Shown here: positions 6,509 to 12,597 of the stretch, piece after piece
Position numbering within the stretch: the first letter of the stretch is position 1
Layout of the letters: every line of letters starts with the position of its first letter
Source of the DNA: an uncultured Fimbriimonadales bacterium
GTDB lineage: Bacteria > Armatimonadota > Fimbriimonadia > Fimbriimonadales > GBS-DC
Direction of reading: 5' to 3'
DNA length: 13,025 nt
NCBI GenBank assembly: GCA_937934465.1
Contig: CALGZO010000024.1
Location: 1-13,025, forward strand
Program-made: the position numbers and the translations under genes
Notes under the pieces: generated by a model
Databases searched by the model: none
What the model saw: the letters and a program-made list of their open reading frames with translations, nothing else
What the model was told of the DNA's origin: nothing

Positions 6509-7140
6509 CCAATTTCGGGTTGATTAGGGCGGTTTGGCGTCCTAAAACGCGCTTGGATTGCCGCTTGCGCTTGGCGGAGTAGCGTTTCTGGCGGATCCAG
6601 CGCGTTCAGGGTGAGGAACCGTTGCGGCTCGCGCGTTGCCTCTTGCAGGTAGCCGTCGCGGATGCGCTGGTGGAACGCTATCGTCTCCCTCTCGAAGCGG
6701 TTGGGTTCGTTCGCGCGGGCGAGCGCAATCTCGACAGGCGCGTCCAGCAGCAGGGTCAGGTCGGGCTGCACGCCATCGGTCGCCAGCGCGTTGAGTTGGC
6801 GCACGAGTTCGAGAGGTATTCCGCGCCCGTAGCCTTGATAGACCAGCGTCGAGTCGGCGTAGCGGTCGCACAGCACCCACACGCCCTGCGCCAGCGCGGG
6901 TCGGATGTGCTGGAGCGTGTGCTGGCGTCGGTCGGCTAAGAAGAGGAACAGCTCGGTGTAGGCGTCCAGCGCGTGGTGTAGCAGGATGGGGCGTAGCATT
7001 TCGCCGAGCGCGCCGCCAGGTTCGCGCGTGAGCAGGATTGGGACGCCCTGCGCTTCGAGCCACTCTGCCAGCCGCTGCGCGAGGGTGGTCTTCCCTGCGC
7101 CTTCCACGCCCTCGAAGGTGATGAACGGCGCGCGGGGCAT
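6502..7140 (-). CDS. tmk: Thymidylate kinase
   Basis: It phosphorylates dTMP to dTDP with ATP, feeding dTTP synthesis, in the cytosol. The 212-residue length is standard. The P-loop GVEGAGKTT is at 11-19, TREPGG at 38-43, the dTMP-binding DRYADST at 92-98 followed by YQGYGRG, and a LID-like ANEPNRFE segment around 142-149. Its ATG shares one base with the TGA of the upstream ATPase gene (TGATG). A GGGAGG Shine-Dalgarno lies within the end of that gene, so translation is coupled. It ends in two consecutive TAA codons, the first inside the next gene's promoter. Confidence 0.97.
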   Translation of the reverse strand: MPRAPFITFEGVEGAGKTTLAQRLAEWLEAQGVPILLTREPGGALGEMLRPILLHHALDAYTELFLFLADRRQHTLQHIRPALAQGVWVLCDRYADSTLVYQGYGRGIPLELVRQLNALATDGVQPDLTLLLDAPVEIALARANEPNRFERETIAFHQRIRDGYLQEATREPQRFLTLNALDPPETLLRQAQAAIQARFRTPNRPNQPEIGL

Positions 7141-8741
7141 CAGTCCTCCCGTTCGGTGTCGGTGTAGATGGGCAGGATGCGCACGCGGCGGTTCGGCTCC
7201 TCGCCCACGCTTTCGGAGAGCAGGCGATACTTCTCGACGAGTTGGTGCTGCAGGCGTCGGAGATAGCTGTTCTGGGGCGAGAGTTCGTACGGCTCCGCCG
7301 CGCTTAGCACATACTCCACGCCCGCTTCGGCTTCGCGCAAGGCGCGCTCTTCCGCCGTCTCGCCGTCGTGCGGTTTATGGAACAGGTCGCGCAGTGCGCT
7401 CATCAGTTGGGCGTAGGTGTTGCTCCGCACGATAGCGATGGGCATATTGCGTTGCATCGCCTCGCGCACTTTTGGCGGGCGACGCTGATAGGTGGAGTGC
7501 AGCACCACCAGGGCGTCGGCGTCGGACACATCACGGGCGACATAGGCGGGCAGGTGCAGGTCGCGCAGGGCTTTTTCGAGTCGGCTGCGGCTGACGCCGT
7601 AGGGGAACACGCGCGCGGGCGCGCCGCGCTTCATGTCGCCGCTGACCACCGCTGAGGAGCGCATCGGCTCCTCGTCGGTTTCGTGCAGGGGCAGCTCGGT
7701 CTGCATCGGGCGCGGCGCCAAATCGCTGCGTTGCACCACCTCGAAGCCGCCGCCGTCGGTCTGCACGCGGATTTCGGGGCGGGGCGTCGCGCCGCGGAGC
7801 ATCCGATCCACCGTCTGCGCCACATCCAAGTGTATCGCGAGCCGATGGTAGTCCAGTATCTCTATCAGCACATCGAAGGTGGGGGGCGCTTTGCGTTCCA
7901 GCACGGTTTTTTGGGTGCCGCGCCGTCGCGCCTCCTCGTCAGAGAGCGTCACGGTCTGGATGCCGCCCACCAAGTCGGAGAGCGTGGGGTTCATCAGCAG
8001 GTTCTCTAAGGTAGTGCCGTGCGCCGTGCCGATGAGTTGCACGCCGCGCTCGGCAATCGTGCGCGCCGCGTATGCCTCCAACTCCGTGCCGATTTCGTCG
8101 ATGATAATCACTTCGGGCATATGGTTCTCGACGGCTTCAATCATCACGGCGTGCTGTAGGCTCGGTTCGGGCACTTGCATGCGTCGGGCGAAGCCGATGC
8201 CAGGGTGCGGGATGTCGCCGTCGCCTGCGATTTCGTTGGAGGTGTCCACCACAATCACGCGCTTGTCGTACTCGTCGGCAAGCACCCGAGCGACCTCGCG
8301 CAGGCGGGTGGTCTTGCCCACGCCGGGTCTGCCCAGCATCAGCACGCTCTTGCCAGAGGCGATAATGTCGTGGATGATGTCAATCGTGCCGTAGATAGCG
8401 CGCCCGACACGGCAGGTCAGCCCGACCACCTTGCCTTGACGGTTGCGCATCGCCGAAATACGATGCAAGGTGCGCGGGATGCCAGCGCGGTTGTCCTTGC
8501 CGAACTGACCAATTCGCTCGGCGACATACTGAAGGTCGTACTCTTCCACCTGCACGCTCTCGAGGCGGATGGTGCGTTGCATAAAGCGCGCTTCGGGCAG
8601 GCGTCCCAAATCCAGCACCACTTCGAGGAGCTGATGGATGTCGGGTTGCTCCTCCAGCCACTGGCGGATGGCAGGGGGCAGCACTTCCAGCATCGCGTTC
8701 AGGTCGTCTGTGTTCGTTTGGGCGTTGATTGGCTCTGGCAT
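7140..8741 (-). CDS. R3H-domain AAA-type ATPase (Ycf45/SpoIIIAA-like)
   Basis: The 533-residue protein has a central P-loop ATPase of the SpoIIIAA/secretion-ATPase type: Walker A GRPGVGKTT (137-145), VDTSNEIAGDGDIPH (165-179), Walker B VIIIDEIG (211-218) and GTAHGTTLENLL (238-249). A variable acidic and proline-containing linker (about 315-375) is followed by a second globular part. A C-terminal R3H motif then follows (R495-x3-H499 in SYLRRLQHQLVEKYRLLSES), a single-stranded nucleic acid-binding module. Related proteins occur widely in cyanobacteria and plastids (ycf45) with no settled role. It leads an operon with tmk and diverges from recJ. A function in nucleic acid transactions is likely but unproven. 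Confidence 0.85.
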   Translation of the reverse strand: MPEPINAQTNTDDLNAMLEVLPPAIRQWLEEQPDIHQLLEVVLDLGRLPEARFMQRTIRLESVQVEEYDLQYVAERIGQFGKDNRAGIPRTLHRISAMRNRQGKVVGLTCRVGRAIYGTIDIIHDIIASGKSVLMLGRPGVGKTTRLREVARVLADEYDKRVIVVDTSNEIAGDGDIPHPGIGFARRMQVPEPSLQHAVMIEAVENHMPEVIIIDEIGTELEAYAARTIAERGVQLIGTAHGTTLENLLMNPTLSDLVGGIQTVTLSDEEARRRGTQKTVLERKAPPTFDVLIEILDYHRLAIHLDVAQTVDRMLRGATPRPEIRVQTDGGGFEVVQRSDLAPRPMQTELPLHETDEEPMRSSAVVSGDMKRGAPARVFPYGVSRSRLEKALRDLHLPAYVARDVSDADALVVLHSTYQRRPPKVREAMQRNMPIAIVRSNTYAQLMSALRDLFHKPHDGETAEERALREAEAGVEYVLSAAEPYELSPQNSYLRRLQHQLVEKYRLLSESVGEEPNRRVRILPIYTDTERED

Positions 8742-8752
8742 AGATTATTGGT

Positions 8753-8760
8753 ATTATACC
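8753..8760 (-). promoter_or_regulatory. GG-TATAAT -10 box for the R3H ATPase-tmk operon
   Basis: On the minus strand, AGGGTATAAT ends 11 nt before the ATPase ATG. It forms an inverted pair (8757-8762/8770-8775) with the recJ box. Confidence 0.6.
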
Positions 8761-8771
8761 CTTTGGAGCAG

Positions 8772-8779
8772 GGTACACT
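8772..8779 (+). promoter_or_regulatory. GG-TACACT -10 box for recJ
   Basis: AGGGTACACT ends 10 nt before the recJ ATG. A second TATAAC-like hexamer at 8779-8784 is too close to the start to be as likely. Confidence 0.5.
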
Positions 8780-8789
8780 ATAACGCCAG

Positions 8790-10499
8790 ATGGCTCGCTA
8801 CCGATGGATTTTGAGAGCGGTGGACGACACAGTAGCACAGCGATTGGCGCAGGAGCTCAATCTCACTGTGACGACCGCGCGCTTGCTGGCGATGCGCGGG
8901 TACACGGAGCCTGACGACGCCTATCGGTTCTTGTACCCATCCCTGCATGACTTAGCCGATCCGCGCCTCTTGCCCGACATCGAACCTGCCGTGCGTCGGC
9001 TCGCGCTGGCGGTGGAACGCAAAGAGCCTGTGCTGGTCTATGGCGACTACGACGCCGATGGGGTCACCAGCACGACGCTGTGGGTGACCACGCTACGCAC
9101 GCTGGGCGTGCCTGTCGAGCCGTATGTGCCGCACCGTATGCGCGAGGGGTACGACCTGCACCCGAACGCGATACCTAAGGCGCAAGAGATAGGCGCACGG
9201 CTGGTGCTGACCTGCGACTGCGGTACTCGTGCGCACGAGGCGGTTCGCGCCTTCCACGAGGCGGGATTGGAAGTGGTCGTGACCGACCACCACGAGCCGA
9301 GCGACACGCTGCCGCGCGCGCTGGCTGTGGTGAACCCCAAACGCGCCGATTCGCAGTACCCGTTCCGCGAGCTGAGCGGGGTGGGCGTCTCGTTTCGCGT
9401 GGCGGAGGCGTTGCTACGCGAACGCAATATCCCACGCAACGGCTTCTACAGCAAAATGTTGGATTTGGTCGCGCTCGGCACGATTGCCGATGTGATGCCG
9501 CTGGTGGGCGAGAACCGCATCTTGGTCAAGCACGGCTTGGAGCAGTTGCACCGCACGCACCGAGTGGGGCTGCAGTCGCTCAAGCAGGTCGCGCAGGTGA
9601 AGCGCAAGCCGACGCCGCGCGATGTCGGCTTCGCGCTCGCGCCGCGCCTCAACGCCGCAGGACGCCTCGAAGACGCCCAACTCGCGCTCCAACTGCTCCT
9701 GGAACAGAACCCCTTGGAAGCGCAACGCATCGCCGCGCTGTTAGACCGCCACAATCGCGACCGTCAGCAACTTCAGGAGGCTGCCGTGCAGGAAGCCGTG
9801 GCGCAAGTGGAAAGCGAGGGTCAGACGGCGCATCGCGCACTGGTGGTACACTCACCCAACTGGCATCACGGCATCGTGGGGCTGGTGGCTGGTAAGTTGG
9901 TGAACCGCTACGGTCGCCCTGCGATTGCCGTAAGCATCGACCCCGAGGCACAGGTCGCGCGCGGCTCGATGCGGAGCATCCCCGCCCTGAACCTGACAGA
10001 GCTGATTAGCCTGATGAAGCCACTCTGTTCCAAGTGCGGTGGGCACGCGGCGGCAGGAGGGTTCGCGGTGTCCCTTGAGCAGTTCGAGACGCTACGGCAA
10101 CTCATCTTCGAGTTCGCCGACGCGAATCTGACGGACGAAGACCTCATCCCCACGCTGGAGATCGACCAAGAAGTCCCCGCGCACGCCGTCACTACGCGCT
10201 TCTTACAGGAGATTAGCCTGCTGGAGCCGTTCGGCAGCGGCAACGAGCGTCCGCTCTTCCTGTGCCGCGGCGTGGAGGTCATCGGCAGCCGAGTCAGCCA
10301 AAACGGACGGCATCTGTTCCTCAAGGTGCGCGGCGAGGGTAGCATCGTATATGATGCCGTACTGTGGGACGGCGGCGACTACCCCATAGAACCGCACGCC
10401 ACGCTCGACCTCGTGTTCGACCCCGAAGAGGACACCGGAAGCCTCTACAACACCGTCCGATGGGTCATCCGCGACTTTGAAGAGGTGGAATCGCCCTGA
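8790..10499 (+). CDS. recJ: Single-stranded-DNA-specific exonuclease RecJ
   Basis: It is a 5'-3' single-strand exonuclease acting in recombinational and mismatch repair. The 569 residues fit the family. DHH motifs appear in order: I YGDYDADGVTST (84-95, ligands D86 and D88), II CDCGT (142-146), III DHH (166-168) and IV GTIADVMPL (230-238). The DHHA1 domain follows, with RGSMRSIP (391-398) and GGHAAAGGF (417-425). A C-terminal OB-like domain (about 445-565) contains LLEPFGSGNERP. Motif II usually reads VDCG; here C142 replaces the valine. The ATG at 8790 has no Shine-Dalgarno and would be read from a leaderless mRNA. It is divergent from the R3H ATPase. Confidence 0.96.
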   Translation: MARYRWILRAVDDTVAQRLAQELNLTVTTARLLAMRGYTEPDDAYRFLYPSLHDLADPRLLPDIEPAVRRLALAVERKEPVLVYGDYDADGVTSTTLWVTTLRTLGVPVEPYVPHRMREGYDLHPNAIPKAQEIGARLVLTCDCGTRAHEAVRAFHEAGLEVVVTDHHEPSDTLPRALAVVNPKRADSQYPFRELSGVGVSFRVAEALLRERNIPRNGFYSKMLDLVALGTIADVMPLVGENRILVKHGLEQLHRTHRVGLQSLKQVAQVKRKPTPRDVGFALAPRLNAAGRLEDAQLALQLLLEQNPLEAQRIAALLDRHNRDRQQLQEAAVQEAVAQVESEGQTAHRALVVHSPNWHHGIVGLVAGKLVNRYGRPAIAVSIDPEAQVARGSMRSIPALNLTELISLMKPLCSKCGGHAAAGGFAVSLEQFETLRQLIFEFADANLTDEDLIPTLEIDQEVPAHAVTTRFLQEISLLEPFGSGNERPLFLCRGVEVIGSRVSQNGRHLFLKVRGEGSIVYDAVLWDGGDYPIEPHATLDLVFDPEEDTGSLYNTVRWVIRDFEEVESP

Positions 10500-10514
10500 A
10501 TTCGGGGCGAATTT
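10491..10514 (+). terminator. Hairpin at the recJ stop, possible terminator
   Basis: TCGCCC (10491-10496) pairs with GGGCGA (10505-10510), followed by ATTTG. An alternative stem AATTCG/CGAATT (10499-10504/10508-10513) overlaps it. The T-run is short. Confidence 0.4.
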
Positions 10515-10559
10515 GCCTCTAAACACCCGTGATTTTAGCAGGAATCGCGTTGTGCGTGG

Positions 10560-10592
10560 GGTATATTAGGCGCACGCAGGCACATATGCCTG
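10560..10592 (+). promoter_or_regulatory. Promoter (GG-TATATT) and 5' leader hairpin of the 63-residue protein
   Basis: GGGGTATATT gives a -10 at 10562-10567. A transcript would start near 10574 and carry a hairpin almost at its 5' end (CAGGCA 10577-10582, TGCCTG 10587-10592). The Shine-Dalgarno follows. This is the only unit with a GG-TANNNT box and a true leader. Confidence 0.5.
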
Positions 10593-10619
10593 TGAATTCA
10601 TCCATAGGAGGGAGGCGCT

Positions 10620-10811
10620 ATGCAATTCTACAGCGTGAAAGAGCGCAAATCGGTCGAGGTACCTGACGATCAGGTGAAGACTGAGAAGTACGAGCGCACT
10701 ACGAAGTCTGGCAAGACGCAGGTGCGCTACGCCCTGAAAGCCGAGTACAACGGACAGAAACTCACCAAGTTCGTCGACGAGGCGACCTACAAGAAGTTCG
10801 GCGGCAAGTAA
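10620..10811 (+). CDS. Small basic conserved-looking protein, 63 residues, zinc-ribbon-like without cysteines
   Basis: The product is MQFYSVKERKSVEVPDDQV followed by a Lys/Thr-rich turn, RYALKAEYNGQKL and TKFVDEATYKKFGGK. It has no cysteine, signal or membrane segment. The pattern resembles short zinc-ribbon proteins of the DUF5679 type (FYCVKCRK...ALKAxCPxCGxKL), with the four cysteine positions replaced by S, E, Y and Q. This is inference from memory. The protein would be cytosolic and about 7 kDa. Its nucleic acid-protein-like basic character is suggestive only. The Shine-Dalgarno AGGAGGGAGG is the strongest in the window and a structured terminator follows, so it is probably highly expressed as a single gene. 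Confidence 0.85.
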   Translation: MQFYSVKERKSVEVPDDQVKTEKYERTTKSGKTQVRYALKAEYNGQKLTKFVDEATYKKFGGK

Positions 10812-10824
10812 GGGCAATCGATCA

Positions 10825-10875
10825 GGGGGAGCCTGACCGCCTCGCGCAGGCGCAAGGTTCCTCCCCCAACTTCCT
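10825..10875 (+). terminator. Structured terminator after the 63-residue protein gene
   Basis: GGGGGAG (10825-10831) pairs perfectly with CTCCCCC (10861-10867). Inside, ACCGCCT and AGGC..GGT form a second stem with a bulge. A weakly T-rich AACTTCCTT follows. Confidence 0.5.
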
Positions 10876-10888
10876 TCGCCGTTTCTGA

Positions 10889-10911
10889 GGTATCATACGG
10901 CAGGTGATACC
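10889..10911 (+). promoter_or_regulatory. -10 box within an inverted repeat at the Uma2-family start
   Basis: GGTATCA (10889-10895) and TGATACC (10905-10911) are perfect inverted arms 9 nt apart. The -10 TATCAT is in the left arm and the GTG start at 10904 touches the right arm. It could be an operator for a dimeric repressor or an RNA hairpin. Confidence 0.45.
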
Positions 10912-11485
10912 GATGACTGTCGCGACGGCTCCCAAGCCCAAACCGACCTCCAAGCGCAAGCGTCGCTGGACGGAGCAAGACCTGCTGAACCTTCCCAACG
11001 ACGGGCGCAAGTACGAGTTAGTGAACGGACGGCTGATTGAAGTGCCAACAGGGTTCCGACACGGCGTGCTCTCAGCGGAGCTAACTGTAAGGCTACATCC
11101 GTATGTCAAGCCTTGGGGGGTCGTTTGCGATTCCAGCACGGGGTTCCGCACGCCCGATGGGAATATCCGCTCGCCCGATGTGTCGGTGGTGCGCAAAGAG
11201 CGACTGCCAGAAGGCAAGTTGCCCGTCGGCTTCTTTGACGGCGTTCCCGACCTTGCTGTGGAAATCATCTCGCCTTCCGAAAAAAGCCGCGACATCCTTG
11301 CCAAAGTCGGCGAGTATCTGGAGGCAGGCGCGCAGGAGGTGTGGCTGCTGTTCCCCGAACGCCAACAGGTACACCGCTACCGCGCCAATCTTGAGGTGGA
11401 GGTGCTACACGCGGACGACACCCTCACGGGCGGCGCGCTGATGCCCGACTTCGCCGTGCGCGTGGGCGACCTGTTTGTGGAGTAG
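10904..11485 (+). CDS. Uma2-family (DUF820) putative restriction-fold endonuclease
   Basis: The 193-residue protein has the family layout. KYELVNGRLIEVP (36-48) is followed by a strand-rich middle, SPDVSVV (90-96, D92), PDLAVEIISPS (115-125, E120), KVGEYLEAGAQEVWLL (134-149) and PDFAVRVGDLF. D92 and E120 are the expected PD-(D/E)xK metal-site acids. The family is abundant in cyanobacteria and Armatimonadota, often in many copies, and its role is unsettled. The basic N-terminus (KPKPTSKRKRRW) is extra. GTG10904 would be leaderless, 7 nt after TATCAT. ATG10913 with AGGTGA upstream is an alternative start, three residues shorter. Confidence 0.88.
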   Translation: MIPMTVATAPKPKPTSKRKRRWTEQDLLNLPNDGRKYELVNGRLIEVPTGFRHGVLSAELTVRLHPYVKPWGVVCDSSTGFRTPDGNIRSPDVSVVRKERLPEGKLPVGFFDGVPDLAVEIISPSEKSRDILAKVGEYLEAGAQEVWLLFPERQQVHRYRANLEVEVLHADDTLTGGALMPDFAVRVGDLFVE

Positions 11486-11495
11486 CCCTCTGCGG

Positions 11496-11503
11496 GGTAA
11501 ACT
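11496..11503 (+). promoter_or_regulatory. GG-TAAACT -10 box for hpt
   Basis: GGGGTAAACT ends 7 nt before the GTG start of hpt in the 25-bp gap after the Uma2-family gene. Confidence 0.45.
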
Positions 11504-11510
11504 ATAGCTT

Positions 11511-12089
11511 GTGAGTACGGTAACGCTGCCTGAGCCGACGCTGCCGCCGATTATTGCGCGTGTGTGGCTGGACGAGCGCAAAATCAAACGCAAGGTTCGG
11601 CAAATCGCACGGCAGATCGACCGCGACTATGAAGGGCTGACGCCCCACTTAGTCACGGTGATGAAGGGCGGACTGTTCTTCCTGACCGACCTCGCCCGCG
11701 CGATGTCTATCCCTCATACCCTCGACTTCTTAGCCATCACCAGCTACAGTCCCCAAACGCAGTCGGGCGAAGTGCGCATCACAAAAGATTTGGATGAACC
11801 CATCGCTGGCAGGCATGTGATTATCGTGGAAGACATTCTGGACACAGGGTTAACGCTGTCGTATATCTACAAGAATCTGGAGCGCCGTAAGCCTGCAAGC
11901 CTCAGGGTGTGCGTGTTCTTGGATCGTCCCTATCGGCGGTTGATCGATATCCCGATAGCCTACAAGGGCTACGACGCGCCCGACGAGTTCCTGGTGGGCT
12001 ACGGGCTGGACTGGCGGCAGCAATACCGAAGTTTGCCGTATATCGGCGTCATCAAGCCTGAAGCGCTTCGGGCGGAGATGCAAGGTTAG
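11511..12089 (+). CDS. hpt: Hypoxanthine (guanine) phosphoribosyltransferase
   Basis: It converts hypoxanthine or guanine plus PRPP to IMP or GMP for purine salvage in the cytosol. The 192 residues fit. The PRPP-binding motif VIIVEDILDTGLT is at 103-115, the MKGG loop at 51-54, the flexible-loop SYSPQTQSGEV at 78-88, and the base-binding YRRLIDIPIAYKGYDAPDEFLVGYG region at the C-terminal end. A TilS-like partner, as seen in some operons, is absent. The GTG start is supported by a TAAACT box 7 nt upstream. The gene ends 3 bp before the next start, so the two are probably co-transcribed. Confidence 0.95.
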   Translation: MSTVTLPEPTLPPIIARVWLDERKIKRKVRQIARQIDRDYEGLTPHLVTVMKGGLFFLTDLARAMSIPHTLDFLAITSYSPQTQSGEVRITKDLDEPIAGRHVIIVEDILDTGLTLSYIYKNLERRKPASLRVCVFLDRPYRRLIDIPIAYKGYDAPDEFLVGYGLDWRQQYRSLPYIGVIKPEALRAEMQG

Positions 12090-12092
12090 CCC

Positions 12093-12569
12093 ATGCGTTC
12101 CAACATAGTCGTCTGGGCGATATTGTTGACGATTGTGGTGTTGTTCACGGCGTCGTTAGTGGCGGCGTATCGCGTCAGCGGCGGCGGCGCGATTACGGGC
12201 GCGAACAAGCCCACCATCCCGCCTGAGTATCTCGTGTTGGACTCCGCCGATTTGGTGATTGAGGGATGTGTCGCGCCGTTGCCGTCGGGCGAGCAGGAGG
12301 TGCGACTCAAGCTCTACAACACAGCGCTGACTGCCCTGCGCGATATTAAGATGGAGGCGCGATTGGACGGCAAGCCGCCCAAGTCCCCCCAGTTGCCCAT
12401 CCAAATACGCCGTTTCCCACGCAAGCAGCAGCCTGAAGTGCGCTTGCTGTTTGAGAAGACGGCTCAGCCGACGCTGGAGTTAGAGATTCAGTACCGCTGG
12501 GGGCTGATGGGTTCGGGCGCGGGGGCAGTCGCAAGCAGTAAGCCGCTGAAGCCCTGCGCAACGCCATAA
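12093..12569 (+). CDS. Hypothetical protein with one N-terminal membrane anchor
   Basis: I do not recognise this 158-residue protein. Residues 5-25 are a strong hydrophobic segment (IVVWAILLTIVVLFTASLVA) preceded by MRSN, so it is probably a single-pass protein with its C-terminal part outside. The rest is mostly beta-strand. A segment about 45-105 (LVIEGCVAPLPSGEQEVRLKLYN to MEARLDG) resembles an Ig-like fold of the FxxYH/LEA-type 'local dissimilarity' style, but this is weak. C59 and a C-terminal cysteine (C155) are its only cysteines. It follows hpt by 3 bp with a weak AAGG site, suggesting coupled expression. No functional link to purine salvage is evident. Confidence 0.8.
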   Translation: MRSNIVVWAILLTIVVLFTASLVAAYRVSGGGAITGANKPTIPPEYLVLDSADLVIEGCVAPLPSGEQEVRLKLYNTALTALRDIKMEARLDGKPPKSPQLPIQIRRFPRKQQPEVRLLFEKTAQPTLELEIQYRWGLMGSGAGAVASSKPLKPCATP

Positions 12570-12582
12570 CTGCACAAAACAA

Positions 12583-12590
12583 GGTATAAT
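12583..12590 (+). promoter_or_regulatory. GG-TATAAT -10 box, leaderless coiled-coil gene
   Basis: A perfect TATAAT preceded by GG ends 7 nt before ATG12598. Confidence 0.65.
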
Positions 12591-12597
12591 CCCAACG

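Noticed and set aside
6495..6512. TTG6512 start for the sugar dehydrogenase
   Set aside because: The added residues read through the TATAAT box. ATG6494 gives a clean signal peptide.
9047..10345. Several minus-strand open frames within recJ
   Set aside because: They are shadows of recJ, with no start signals and low-complexity Arg/Ser content.
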